A DNA stretch of 7,771 nucleotides from Blautia sp. (GTDB taxonomy: Bacteria > Bacillota > Clostridia > Lachnospirales > Lachnospiraceae). Position numbers and translations under genes: made by a program. The notes beneath the pieces were generated by a model. That model was not told the DNA's origin and did no database searches. It saw only the letters and a list, made by a program, of their open reading frames with translations. The stretch lies in contig JAFWDX010000343.1 of the NCBI GenBank assembly GCA_017515945.1, positions 1-7,771 on the forward strand, read 5' to 3'. Positions 1 to 6,750 of the stretch are shown here, in pieces (within the stretch, counting starts at the first letter, position 1; every line of letters begins with the position of its first letter).

Positions 1-551
1 GATTTACCTGCGAGGATGATCCCGCTGGTGTTGCGGTCGAGCCGGTTGCAGACAGAAGGCCGGAAGGTCGCCAGAGAGTCCTCATCCAGGCTCCCGCTGC
101 CGAGCAGATAACGCGTCAGATATTCGACCATGGAAGGCAGGCCGGAGGCATCCGGCTGGGAAAGCACCCCGGCAGGCTTATCAATGATGAGGACGTGTTC
201 ATCCTCATACAGGATCCTCTGCCTGAAGGCTTCAATCGTGAGCCCTTCAGGCTCGTCTTTGCAGGTACCTTTCCGCTCCGCTGCCGGGCGTACGTGCACA
301 GCTGTATCTCCCCCGACTCCCGTCAGGCCCTGCCCCTGCATCTTTGAAAGCGTTTCATCGGAAAAAAAGACGCGGACCTGATCCCCGCAGGAGAGCATCT
401 CACTGCCGGCCGCCCTGCCTCCGTTAAGGATGATGTTTTTCTTTCGGAGCATTTTATAAATAAAGCCGGAGGGAGCCTCCCGCAGCAGCTTTTTCAGGTA
501 TTTGTCAAACCGCTGGCCCGCTTCGTTCGGGCCGATGATATATTCCTTCAT
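1..551 (-). CDS. RluA-family RNA pseudouridine synthase, C-terminus cut by window edge
   Basis: The first 183 codons are visible and the frame stays open to the window edge, so the gene is partial at its 3' end. An S4-like RNA-binding domain covers about residues 12-62 (QRFDKYLKKLL, then the basic KMLRKKNIILNG). A Gly-rich and charged linker follows (about 66-105), then the start of the catalytic domain: ILYEDEHVLIIDKPAGVLS at 113-131 and NRLDRNTSG at 169-177, in which D172 matches the invariant catalytic Asp of the RluA family (usual form HRLDRxTSG). Such enzymes convert uridines to pseudouridine in 23S rRNA or tRNA in the cytoplasm; the target here cannot be told. The ATG at 549-551 is chosen because the S4 domain begins directly after it, and AAGGA lies 6 bases upstream. 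The other nearby ATG (563-565) runs into TGA after five codons. It is probably co-transcribed with the membrane gene 27 bases upstream. The family call is firm; the subfamily is open. Confidence 0.93.
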   Translation of the reverse strand, partial: MKEYIIGPNEAGQRFDKYLKKLLREAPSGFIYKMLRKKNIILNGGRAAGSEMLSCGDQVRVFFSDETLSKMQGQGLTGVGGDTAVHVRPAAERKGTCKDEPEGLTIEAFRQRILYEDEHVLIIDKPAGVLSQPDASGLPSMVEYLTRYLLGSGSLDEDSLATFRPSVCNRLDRNTSGIILAGK

Positions 552-567
552 GAATATTCCTTCATGA
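540..567 (-). repeat. Perfect 14-bp tandem duplication over the rluA-family start
   Basis: On the plus strand ATATTCCTTCATGA is present twice, at 540-553 and 554-567, with no mismatch and no spacer. On the coding strand each copy carries ATGAAGGAATAT, so there are two ATG codons in different frames. The upstream one (563-565) encodes only MKEYS, and its TGA overlaps the ATG of the real gene. The AAGGA of the upstream copy sits 6 bases before the real ATG and is its most likely ribosome binding site. Confidence 0.9.
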
Positions 568-578
568 TCCGCATTTCT

Positions 579-1202
579 TCAAAGACACAGATCCAGCAGC
601 AGCCTGCGCACGATCTCATCCCTTGAAAGACCTGGATACCTCTCGTCCTTGCGGTCCTTCAGTCCGGCATGCAGGGAGTCATAGTTTTCATTCATCGAAT
701 CCAGTCTTTCCAGGAACTTCTTTTCTGACGTCAGCAGCTTTACATCTGTGCGGTATCCGTTCTTTCCCAACAGTTCCTGCGCGTGAGAGGCGATATACTC
801 CGGATCCACGTCCTTCTGGGTGCTCAGCATCACTACCGTCTGTCCGCAGACAGCAAAGGCATCCAGAAACGCGCTCTTATCATAAAATGTCATATATAGT
901 TCATAGCCCATGGCCAGTCTGCCCTGGTGAGGCAGGATCCTTTCATAAAGGCTCCTGTCCATCGGGCTGCGCATGAGCAGCATGATCAGGTTGACCAGTG
1001 ACCGGCAGCCGGGCAGGCTTCCCACAATGGCGCCGACGGTCCAGACCGTGTTGCGTGTGCCCAGCCGGTACCAGCTTACGCCGAACACACCCAGCGGGAT
1101 CACAAACAACAGGACTGTGATCAGCAGACGCCTCTTTTTTTCACTGGCAAAATAGCCGGCCTCTCCTTTGGGCACTGAGCCCTGCGTCAGATACTTTATC
1201 AT
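579..1202 (-). CDS. Two-helix membrane protein of unknown function
   Basis: I do not recognise a characterised family for these 207 residues. After a short N-terminus comes KKRR (22-25) and a hydrophobic helix at about 26-45, then a second at about 52-77, so a hairpin in the membrane is expected. By the positive-inside rule, KKRR and R78 suggest that both ends lie in the cytoplasm. The remaining 130 residues look soluble, with a compact αβ-like part (YELYMTFYDKSAFLDAFAVCGQTVVML, about 100-126) and a charged, helical end (ERLDSMNENYDSLHAGLKDRKDE). There is no signal peptide cleavage site or catalytic motif that I can name. The start is ATG; AAGGAGGAG lies 11 bases upstream and begins inside the ygiQ stop codon (TAAGGAGGAG), which suggests co-transcription and coupled translation. 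The next gene is 27 bases downstream. I recall similar unannotated proteins in Lachnospiraceae, so it is probably a conserved family gene and not a random ORF. Confidence 0.85.
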   Translation of the reverse strand: MIKYLTQGSVPKGEAGYFASEKKRRLLITVLLFVIPLGVFGVSWYRLGTRNTVWTVGAIVGSLPGCRSLVNLIMLLMRSPMDRSLYERILPHQGRLAMGYELYMTFYDKSAFLDAFAVCGQTVVMLSTQKDVDPEYIASHAQELLGKNGYRTDVKLLTSEKKFLERLDSMNENYDSLHAGLKDRKDERYPGLSRDEIVRRLLLDLCL

Positions 1203-1220
1203 AAGCAGCTGTACTCCTCC

Positions 1221-3125
1221 TTATGTGCGCTTTCCGGCCTGGCCGGAGTGCTTCCTGGGATGAATATTCCGTATGCTCTTTTTCTTATGCGGTGCGGATC
1301 CACCGGATCCTCTGCCGGTTCCCCGATCCGGACGGAGCAGGCATTTCGGCCCGTATCCGACCAGATCCATGCGGTCGGCCTTTTTCAGTCCCTCCAGCAC
1401 CAGCGTCCGGTTCTCCGGCAGCCGGTACTGCATCAAGGCCCGTTGGATCGCTTTTTCATGTGGATCCCGCGGAACGTAAACCTTTTCACCCGTGAGGGGA
1501 TGGATCCCGGTGTAATACATGCACGTCGACAGCGTGGAGGGCGTCGGATAAAAATCCTGTACCTGCTCCGGCATAAAGCCCATCCCGTGGACATACTCCG
1601 CCAGACGGACAGCGTCTTTAAGCGTGCAGCCGGGATGAGAAGACATAAAATACGGAACGGCGTACTGTTTCAGGCCGGCTTTTGCATTCGCCTGATCAAA
1701 TTTCCGGACGAAAGCCTGATATACCTGATGGCCCGGCTTTCCCATACATGTCAGGACCCTGTCGCTGACATGTTCCGGCGCGACGCGCAGCTGGCCGCTC
1801 ACATGGAACCGGACCAGCTCCTCCAGAAAGGAATCGTCCGGATCCTGCAGCAGATAATCAAACCGGATTCCTGACCGGACAAAGACCTTTTTGACCCCAG
1901 GCAGGGCCCGCAGGCGGCGCAGCAGCGTCAGATAATCACTGTGATCCACTTTCAGCCTGGGGCATGGCTCAGGCGTCAGGCACTGCCTGTTCGGACAGGT
2001 ACCTGCCGTGAGCTGTTTTTCACAGGATGGGAAGCGGAAGTCCGCCGTGGGACCGCCCACATCATGGATATATCCCTTAAAATCAGGCTGTCTGGTCATC
2101 TCCTGTGCTTCCCTGAGGATCGCCTCATGGCTCCTGCACTGGACGATCCGTCCTTCATGAAAGGTCAATGCGCAGAAACTGCATCCTCCAAAGCATCCTC
2201 TGGAGCTGGTCAGACTGAAGCGCACCTCCGACAGGGCCGGCACACCGCCTGCCTGATCATAGGAGGGATGAGCCAGACCTGTATAGGGAAGCGCGTAGAC
2301 ATCATCCATTTCCTGAGTTGTAAGTGGCTTTGAAGGGGGATTCTGCACCACGTATCCCCTGGTCCCGTAGTCCTCCGCCAGTGTCTTTGCATTGAACGGA
2401 TCCGTATTGCGGTACTGAACGGCAAAGCTGCGGGCATAAGCAGACGGGTCTGCACTCATCTCCTCGTAAGAAGGCAGCAGAACCGGATTCGCTGCGCGTG
2501 ACAGGTCCTTTGTCCGATAGACTGTTCCCGGGATAAATGTGATCTCTTTCACCGGCAGCCCGCTTTCCAGCGCCTGTGCGATGGCCAGAATGGAATGTTC
2601 GCCCATTCCATAGGAGATCAGATCCGCGCCGGAATCCACCAGGATACTGCGCGAGAGTCTGTCAGCCCAGTAATCATAATGAGCCAGCCTGCGAAGGCTG
2701 GCCTCGATTCCTCCCAGTATCACCGGCACATCCTTATAGATCCTGCGGATCAGGTTGGTATATACAATGCAGGCCCGGTCCGGCCGCAGTCCCGTCTGTC
2801 CTCCCGGAGAGTAGGCATCCTGGCTGCGGCGCTTCCTGGCAACCGTATAGTGATTGACCATGGAGTCCATATTTCCGGCTGAAACAAGAAACGCGAGCCT
2901 TGGCCTTCCGAAAACGGCTATACTCTGCGGATCCCTCCAGTCCGGCTGCGCAGCAATGGCAACACGGTACCCGTAGTGTTCCAGAAGCCGGCTGATCACA
3001 GCCGTTCCAAAGGAGGAATGATCCACATACGCATCCCCGCTCACATATACAAAATCCGCCTGATCCCAACCCCGTCTGTCCATTTCTTCACGCGTAAGCG
3101 GGAGAAAAGCTTCCGAATTTCTCAA
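1221..3125 (-). CDS. ygiQ: YgiQ family (UPF0313) radical SAM protein
   Basis: At 634 residues this is a normal length for YgiQ. The N-terminal half (about 8-300) opens with the family signature LTREEMDRRGWDQADFVYVSG followed by GDAYVDHSSFG, has the Rossmann-like part seen in B12-binding-type radical SAM proteins, and contains GGIEASLRRLAHYDYW (138-153). The radical SAM core has the cluster motif CFGGCSFC: C311, C315 and C318 should bind the 4Fe-4S cluster that cleaves S-adenosylmethionine. A second group of cysteines (C368, C377, C382, C388) lies in the core. The tail after about residue 600 is basic and low in complexity. The substrate of the family is unknown to me. The start is TTG at 3123-3125: AGGAGGT lies 6 bases upstream, homology begins at once, and the TTG overlaps the TGA of relQ (TTGA), which suggests translational coupling. 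The downstream membrane gene starts 18 bases after the stop. Confidence 0.95.
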   Translation of the reverse strand: MRNSEAFLPLTREEMDRRGWDQADFVYVSGDAYVDHSSFGTAVISRLLEHYGYRVAIAAQPDWRDPQSIAVFGRPRLAFLVSAGNMDSMVNHYTVARKRRSQDAYSPGGQTGLRPDRACIVYTNLIRRIYKDVPVILGGIEASLRRLAHYDYWADRLSRSILVDSGADLISYGMGEHSILAIAQALESGLPVKEITFIPGTVYRTKDLSRAANPVLLPSYEEMSADPSAYARSFAVQYRNTDPFNAKTLAEDYGTRGYVVQNPPSKPLTTQEMDDVYALPYTGLAHPSYDQAGGVPALSEVRFSLTSSRGCFGGCSFCALTFHEGRIVQCRSHEAILREAQEMTRQPDFKGYIHDVGGPTADFRFPSCEKQLTAGTCPNRQCLTPEPCPRLKVDHSDYLTLLRRLRALPGVKKVFVRSGIRFDYLLQDPDDSFLEELVRFHVSGQLRVAPEHVSDRVLTCMGKPGHQVYQAFVRKFDQANAKAGLKQYAVPYFMSSHPGCTLKDAVRLAEYVHGMGFMPEQVQDFYPTPSTLSTCMYYTGIHPLTGEKVYVPRDPHEKAIQRALMQYRLPENRTLVLEGLKKADRMDLVGYGPKCLLRPDRGTGRGSGGSAPHKKKSIRNIHPRKHSGQAGKRT

Positions 3126-3928
3126 AGAAATACCTCCTGAGCCCTGTAACCTTCAGCAATGATATCCAGCTCCTTCTGGAAACGCTGCAGCTGCTGGATA
3201 TCCTTTGTCTGGAATATTCTGAGAAATTCATCCTGTATCTTTGTGACCTCGCGGGGATTGGAAAGCCGGTAAAGATTTTCAATCGTATTCAGGATGTCGC
3301 GTACCAGATTGGTCTGCATCTGAGACGAAACCTGTGCGTCCATGATCTCACTGCGCACCGAACTCATTTCATGATCAAGGGAGATAATGGCGTCCGCCGC
3401 ATTGCTGAGCCTGTCGGTCACATGGGGCGGGATGTCGCCTTTGTATTTATACTGCAGCGAATGCTCCACAGTAGCCCAGAAGTTCATGGCCATCGTGCGG
3501 ATCTGGATCTCCACCTGGAGCCTGCGCGGTCCGTCAAGGGTCTCCACCGTGTAATAAACGATCAGATGGTAGCTGCGGTAGCCGCTTTGCTTGATATGCT
3601 TGAGATAATCCTTTTCGCTCTTGACCTGCATGTCCGACCGGGCACGGATCAGGGCCGCGACCGTGTCGATATCCTCTTCAAACTGACAGATGATCCGCAC
3701 ACCCGCGATATCCTCGATCTCCTCCTCCATCCGGTCCAGTGGTATTTCCTTGCGCTGCATCTTTTCCAGAATGCTGGAGACTGATTTCACCCTCCCGCTC
3801 ACCTGCTCGACAGGAGAATATAGATCTTTGTCTTTATGTTCCTGACGGATATGCTCAAATTTGATGATCAGTTCTTTTACAGCAAGCGCATATGGATCAA
3901 GAAGGCTTCGCCATAATTGTATTTCCAT
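3122..3928 (-). CDS. relQ: Small alarmone synthetase, RelQ type ((p)ppGpp synthetase)
   Basis: The 268-residue protein is a single RelA/SpoT synthetase domain, without the HD hydrolase, TGS or ACT domains of long Rel proteins. Small alarmone synthetases move pyrophosphate from ATP to GDP or GTP to make ppGpp or pppGpp in the cytoplasm. Visible family motifs are RVKSVSSILEK (46-56), EDIAGVRI (72-79, with D73 as the expected metal ligand), GYRSYH (116-121), EIQIRT (140-145, with E140 as the expected catalytic or metal residue) and NFWATVEHSLQYKYK (149-163). The long C-terminal helical part (about 185-268) matches the RelQ region that forms the tetramer and binds pppGpp. The ATG at 3926-3928 gives MEIQLWRSLL, the usual N-terminus as I recall it; an in-frame TTG two codons earlier is less likely. 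Only a weak SD (GGGA) precedes the ATG. With no hydrolase domain it can only synthesise, so a degrading enzyme must be encoded elsewhere. Confidence 0.95.
   Translation of the reverse strand: MEIQLWRSLLDPYALAVKELIIKFEHIRQEHKDKDLYSPVEQVSGRVKSVSSILEKMQRKEIPLDRMEEEIEDIAGVRIICQFEEDIDTVAALIRARSDMQVKSEKDYLKHIKQSGYRSYHLIVYYTVETLDGPRRLQVEIQIRTMAMNFWATVEHSLQYKYKGDIPPHVTDRLSNAADAIISLDHEMSSVRSEIMDAQVSSQMQTNLVRDILNTIENLYRLSNPREVTKIQDEFLRIFQTKDIQQLQRFQKELDIIAEGYRAQEVFL
3132..3138 (-). promoter_or_regulatory. Ribosome binding site that fixes the ygiQ TTG start
   Basis: AGGAGGT on the minus strand lies inside the last codons of relQ and 6 bases before the TTG at 3123-3125. It is a near-perfect anti-SD match and decides for the TTG start; the next in-frame ATG is at codon 15, inside the conserved TREEM motif. 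Confidence 0.85.
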
Positions 3929-3997
3929 AGTCAAGTCCCATCATAGTCTGTAATTGCTTTCTCACAAGCTCCTTCGTAACTGTTATCTTAAAACCCT

Positions 3998-5446
3998 TTA
4001 GTGTAATGCGGCAAGGCTCTCAACCAGAAAATCCCACACACGTTTTACGGAAGCCAGATCCAGTCTCTCCGAAAAGGTATGGATATCCAGGATGTCCGGA
4101 CCGATGGATACACAATCAAGGTCCGGCATCTGCCTGTAAAACAGACCGCATTCCAGGCCGGCATGTATGGCAACCTCGGCGGGTCTGTGACCATAGAGGC
4201 GTTCAAAAACCTCCGCCATTTTTTCACGAAGGGGCGAGTCGCTGCGATAAGCCCATGCGGGATATTCACCGCTGATCTCATATTCTCCCCCGAGCATCAT
4301 CGTCAGATGCGCGATCCTGTCTGAGAGCGCTTTTTTGCCGGAATTGATACTGCTCCGTATACTGGTTGCGAGACTCAGCTCCTGTTCATCCAGCGTGAGG
4401 ATCCCCGGATTGTCCGAAGTCTCGACCAGACCGGCGACAGTACCGCTCATCTTGTTAACTCCGTAAGGGATCTGGTGAAGCAGAAAGATCACTTTGGAAT
4501 GGCTGTTCGGGGCAAGCACCTTACATGTGCCGGTCTCTCCCGCATCTACAGTAATACGGATATCCTCATCGCTCCCGGCGTATTCCTCTCTCAGCTCGCA
4601 CTGAAGTGTCTCCATGCAGGACTTTACCTCATCGAGGTCATCTTGGCGGATCAGGATCCCGGCTTCGCTGCTGATCGGGATCGCGTTATCCTTTGAACCT
4701 CCGGCAAGAGCCCATATGCCAAAGTCGAACTTTTCATCAAGCCTGTACAGGAGTCTGCCCATCAGGTTCACCGCACTGGCACGGATCTTGTCGATCTCAG
4801 CCCCGGAATGACCGCCGGTCAGCCCCTCGAGACGGACCTTTATCTTGAGACCTTCTCCGTCAGTCCAGGTGACAGGAAGCGTACTGGTCCCGACAAGGCC
4901 GCCGGCGCAGCTGACCCAGATCGAGCCTTCTGCCTCTGAATCGATATTGATCAGACGTCTCCCCTGCAGTACGCTGCAGTCAAATCCCTCCGCGCCGAGC
5001 AGGCCGATCTCCTCATCGACTGTCACCAGCACCTCCAGCGGAGGATGAGGGATCGTGTCAGACTCAAGAACTGCCAGCGCATAAGCCACGGCGATGCCGT
5101 CGTCTCCTCCCAGCGTGGTGTCTTTTGCAAACAGATAAGTCCCGTCGGTCTGAAGATCCAGCGGATCCTTCAGAAAATCATGGGAAGACTCCGGCCTCTT
5201 TTCACAGACCATATCCATGTGTCCCTGCAGGATCACGCCCGGAGCGTTCTCATATCCGGCGGAAGGCGCTTTGCGGATCAGGATATTGCCCATGTCGTCC
5301 TGCAGGCAGAAAAGGCCGTGAGACGAAGCAAATTCAGCAAGATAATTGCTGATCGCCGCTGTATTGCCTGAGCCGTGCGGAATGGAACAGATCTGTTCAA
5401 AATAGTAAAACACACGCTCCGGATCGAGCGTTTGATATAAAGCCAT
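3998..5446 (-). CDS. pepD: Aminoacyl-histidine dipeptidase PepD (peptidase family M20C)
   Basis: The 482-residue protein is full length for PepD, a cytoplasmic di-metal peptidase that cleaves Xaa-His and other dipeptides and supplies free amino acids. The M20 metal site is complete: GHMDMV (H76, D78), GGDDGIA (bridging D115), DEEIGLLGAEG (catalytic E145, metal ligand E146), NIDSE (D169) and DIHTFSERL near the C-terminus (H456). The lid domain holds GLTGGHSGAEI (209-218) with H213. HAGLECG (428-434) is another family signature. The ATG at 5444-5446 is chosen because AGGAGGT lies 6 bases upstream and MALYQTLDPERVFYYFEQI is the usual N-terminus; the longer frame from a TTG at 5482 would begin inside a hairpin. 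The gene is preceded by a strong hairpin and followed after 69 bases by relQ. A link between peptide use and the stringent response is possible but is only suggested by position. Confidence 0.96.
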   Translation of the reverse strand: MALYQTLDPERVFYYFEQICSIPHGSGNTAAISNYLAEFASSHGLFCLQDDMGNILIRKAPSAGYENAPGVILQGHMDMVCEKRPESSHDFLKDPLDLQTDGTYLFAKDTTLGGDDGIAVAYALAVLESDTIPHPPLEVLVTVDEEIGLLGAEGFDCSVLQGRRLINIDSEAEGSIWVSCAGGLVGTSTLPVTWTDGEGLKIKVRLEGLTGGHSGAEIDKIRASAVNLMGRLLYRLDEKFDFGIWALAGGSKDNAIPISSEAGILIRQDDLDEVKSCMETLQCELREEYAGSDEDIRITVDAGETGTCKVLAPNSHSKVIFLLHQIPYGVNKMSGTVAGLVETSDNPGILTLDEQELSLATSIRSSINSGKKALSDRIAHLTMMLGGEYEISGEYPAWAYRSDSPLREKMAEVFERLYGHRPAEVAIHAGLECGLFYRQMPDLDCVSIGPDILDIHTFSERLDLASVKRVWDFLVESLAALH

Positions 5447-5452
5447 AAAATT

Positions 5453-5459
5453 ACCTCCT
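5453..5459 (-). promoter_or_regulatory. Ribosome binding site that fixes the pepD start
   Basis: AGGAGGT on the minus strand, 6 bases before the ATG at 5444-5446 and only 6 bases after the TTTT of the upstream hairpin. It rules out the longer TTG-initiated reading of pepD. Confidence 0.85.
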
Positions 5460-5465
5460 GTACGC

Positions 5466-5513
5466 AAAAGAGACATCAACAATCAGCTCGTCCCGAGCCA
5501 TCATCGATGTCTC
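5466..5513 (-). terminator. Long hairpin followed by TTTT; likely intrinsic terminator or pepD leader structure
   Basis: On the minus strand GAGACATC (5506-5513) pairs perfectly with GATGTCTC (5470-5477). Inside it six more pairs can form, three of them G-U, then after a small 1x2 internal loop GCTCG (5494-5498) pairs with CGAGC (5486-5490) around a GGA loop. That makes about 19 pairs in 44 bases. TTTTGCG follows, so the T-run is short for an intrinsic terminator. It lies between the coiled-coil gene stop and the pepD ribosome binding site. I read it as a terminator of the mgsA-rsmD-coaD group, perhaps leaky, because no good promoter for pepD fits downstream of it. On the plus strand no T-run follows. 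Confidence 0.6.
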
Positions 5514-5532
5514 AATATATTACTGCATATGA

Positions 5533-6180
5533 TTATTCTTCGGGAAGATCATCAAGGGAAAGATCATCATCGTCATCCTGGTCGGTCTGTGTCTGCTCAG
5601 AAGAGGAATGATACGTACTGCCGATGGCCGCAGCCTGTGCAGTCTGGGGAGCCAGCTCTGCGCGGTTCTGGTTTACCACATCCAGGCATCCCTGCAGGGC
5701 CTCGATGGCTACGCGGTATTTCTCTCCTGCGTTGTCCAGGGTGTCACTGAGAATGCTGCCTATATTGGCCATCATGTCATCCGTGTAAGTAATGGCGCTC
5801 AGCCTGATGCTGTTGGCGTCCGAAGTAGCGGAATCAAGGATCTCCTGTGCCTGGCGGTTGGCGGTATTGATCGTCTCATTGGCCTGTGCATAGGCTTTCT
5901 GCATGATCTCATGCTGTGTGACAAGCTCTGCGGCACGGGCCTGTGCCTCGGCTACGATGCTGTCTGCCTTTGACTGGGCATCCTCAAGAATGGCATCCTT
6001 GTTGCTGATGATCTTCTGATAGCGTATGATCTCATCAGGAGTCTTGAGTCTGAGCTCACGCAGAAGCTCTTCTATCTCCTCTTTATTGACAACGATCTTG
6101 GTCGTTGACAGCGGCTGATACTTACAGCTGTCCACATACTCCTCAATCTCTTCGATGATCTGCTCAATCCTGCTGCTCAT
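5533..6180 (-). CDS. Coiled-coil protein of unknown function with acidic tail
   Basis: The 215 residues form three parts. The first (about 1-60) is a short helical and charged region (SRIEQIIEEIEEYVDSCKY, then PDEIIRYQKIIS). The second (about 61-170) is an Ala, Gln and Glu rich coiled coil with repeats such as AEAQARAAEL and ANRQAQEIL. The third is a disordered end that finishes with five Asp (202-206) and DLPEE. There is no signal peptide or membrane helix. I recall relatives in Lachnospiraceae carrying labels such as 'ATPase' or V-type ATPase subunit H; nothing here supports ATPase activity, as there is no Walker motif. The overall look resembles DivIVA-like or stator-like coiled-coil proteins, so a scaffold or cell-division role is a guess. 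The ATG at 6178-6180 is chosen over the TTG at 6198 because GGAGGAGAG (6188-6196) precedes it and overlaps the TTG-initiated codons. It lies 75 bases after coaD and before the pepD hairpin. Confidence 0.88.
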   Translation of the reverse strand: MSSRIEQIIEEIEEYVDSCKYQPLSTTKIVVNKEEIEELLRELRLKTPDEIIRYQKIISNKDAILEDAQSKADSIVAEAQARAAELVTQHEIMQKAYAQANETINTANRQAQEILDSATSDANSIRLSAITYTDDMMANIGSILSDTLDNAGEKYRVAIEALQGCLDVVNQNRAELAPQTAQAAAIGSTYHSSSEQTQTDQDDDDDLSLDDLPEE

Positions 6181-6255
6181 AATACTTCTCTCCTCCAACC
6201 TGTACTGCTTTTATGGACGTACTTTCATATCGGCAGTCTGCCCGATGCTTCTGCC

Positions 6256-6750
6256 TCATTTGTGAGGCGGTAATTCCTGCAGACGCTTTACCAGAGCATC
6301 CGTTATCTGGGGCGGCGCAAACCTTGAAAGATCTCCTCCATAGCGAGCGACCTCTTTCATGATCGTGGAGCTCACATAGGCGTACTCCAGTGAAGTGGTC
6401 AGAAATATCGTGTCCACATCCGGAGCCAGAACCCTGTTGGTCTGAGCCATCTGAAGCTCGTATTCAAAATCCGTGACAGCCCTGAGCCCTCTGACGATCA
6501 CCTTGGCCTGGCATTCTCTCGCAAAACCGATGGTCAGGCCCGAAAAGGAACGGACCTCAACATTTGCCAGGTCTCTGACCGCGTACTGTATCATTCTAAC
6601 ACGTTCTTCTACAGAAAACAACGGACTTTTTGCGGAATTATTAAGTACGCCGACCACCACACGGTCAAATGACACGCTGGCACGGGAGATCACATCGAGA
6701 TGGCCATAGGTGGCAGGGTCAAAACTGCCTGGATAAACAGCGGTGATCAT
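6256..6750 (-). CDS. coaD: Phosphopantetheine adenylyltransferase
   Basis: CoaD catalyses the fourth step of coenzyme A synthesis: 4'-phosphopantetheine plus ATP gives dephospho-CoA and pyrophosphate, in the cytoplasm. The 164 residues are the usual length of the bacterial hexameric enzyme. Visible motifs of the nucleotidyltransferase fold are [16 protein letters not shown] (6-21) with the T/HxGH signature T14-Y-G-H17, the basic-LF segment [11 protein letters not shown] (40-50), [17 protein letters not shown] (87-102) that binds ATP and pantetheine, and [11 protein letters not shown] (125-135), equivalent to the ISSTxxR/K signature. The ATG overlaps the rsmD stop codon as ATGA (6747-6750), so the two are probably translationally coupled. 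The rsmD-coaD pair is common in Firmicutes and many other bacteria. All key residues look intact. Confidence 0.97.
   Translation of the reverse strand: MITAVYPGSFDPATYGHLDVISRASVSFDRVVVGVLNNSAKSPLFSVEERVRMIQYAVRDLANVEVRSFSGLTIGFARECQAKVIVRGLRAVTDFEYELQMAQTNRVLAPDVDTIFLTTSLEYAYVSSTIMKEVARYGGDLSRFAPPQITDALVKRLQELPPHK

Noticed and set aside
1248..1874. Long plus-strand ORF of 208 codons, and others at 1941-2333, 3371-3784 and 5045-5371
   Set aside because: They lie opposite well-supported genes (ygiQ, relQ, pepD), have no convincing SD and their proteins are Arg, Pro, Ser and His rich as expected for shadow frames.
3985..4014. Possible promoter for relQ: TTGCCG and TAAGAT spaced by 18 bases on the minus strand
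   Set aside because: Only four of six matches in each box and partly inside pepD; such a match is expected by chance.
5517..5545. TAATAT as a -10 box for pepD
   Set aside because: No -35 box at the right distance (TCCCGA there) and no extended -10 element.
6253..6268. Small hairpin GCCTCA-TTTG-TGAGGC spanning the coaD stop codon
   Set aside because: Only six pairs and no T-run on the minus strand; a nearby GGCA/TGCC pair (6232-6242) is also weak, so neither is called a terminator.
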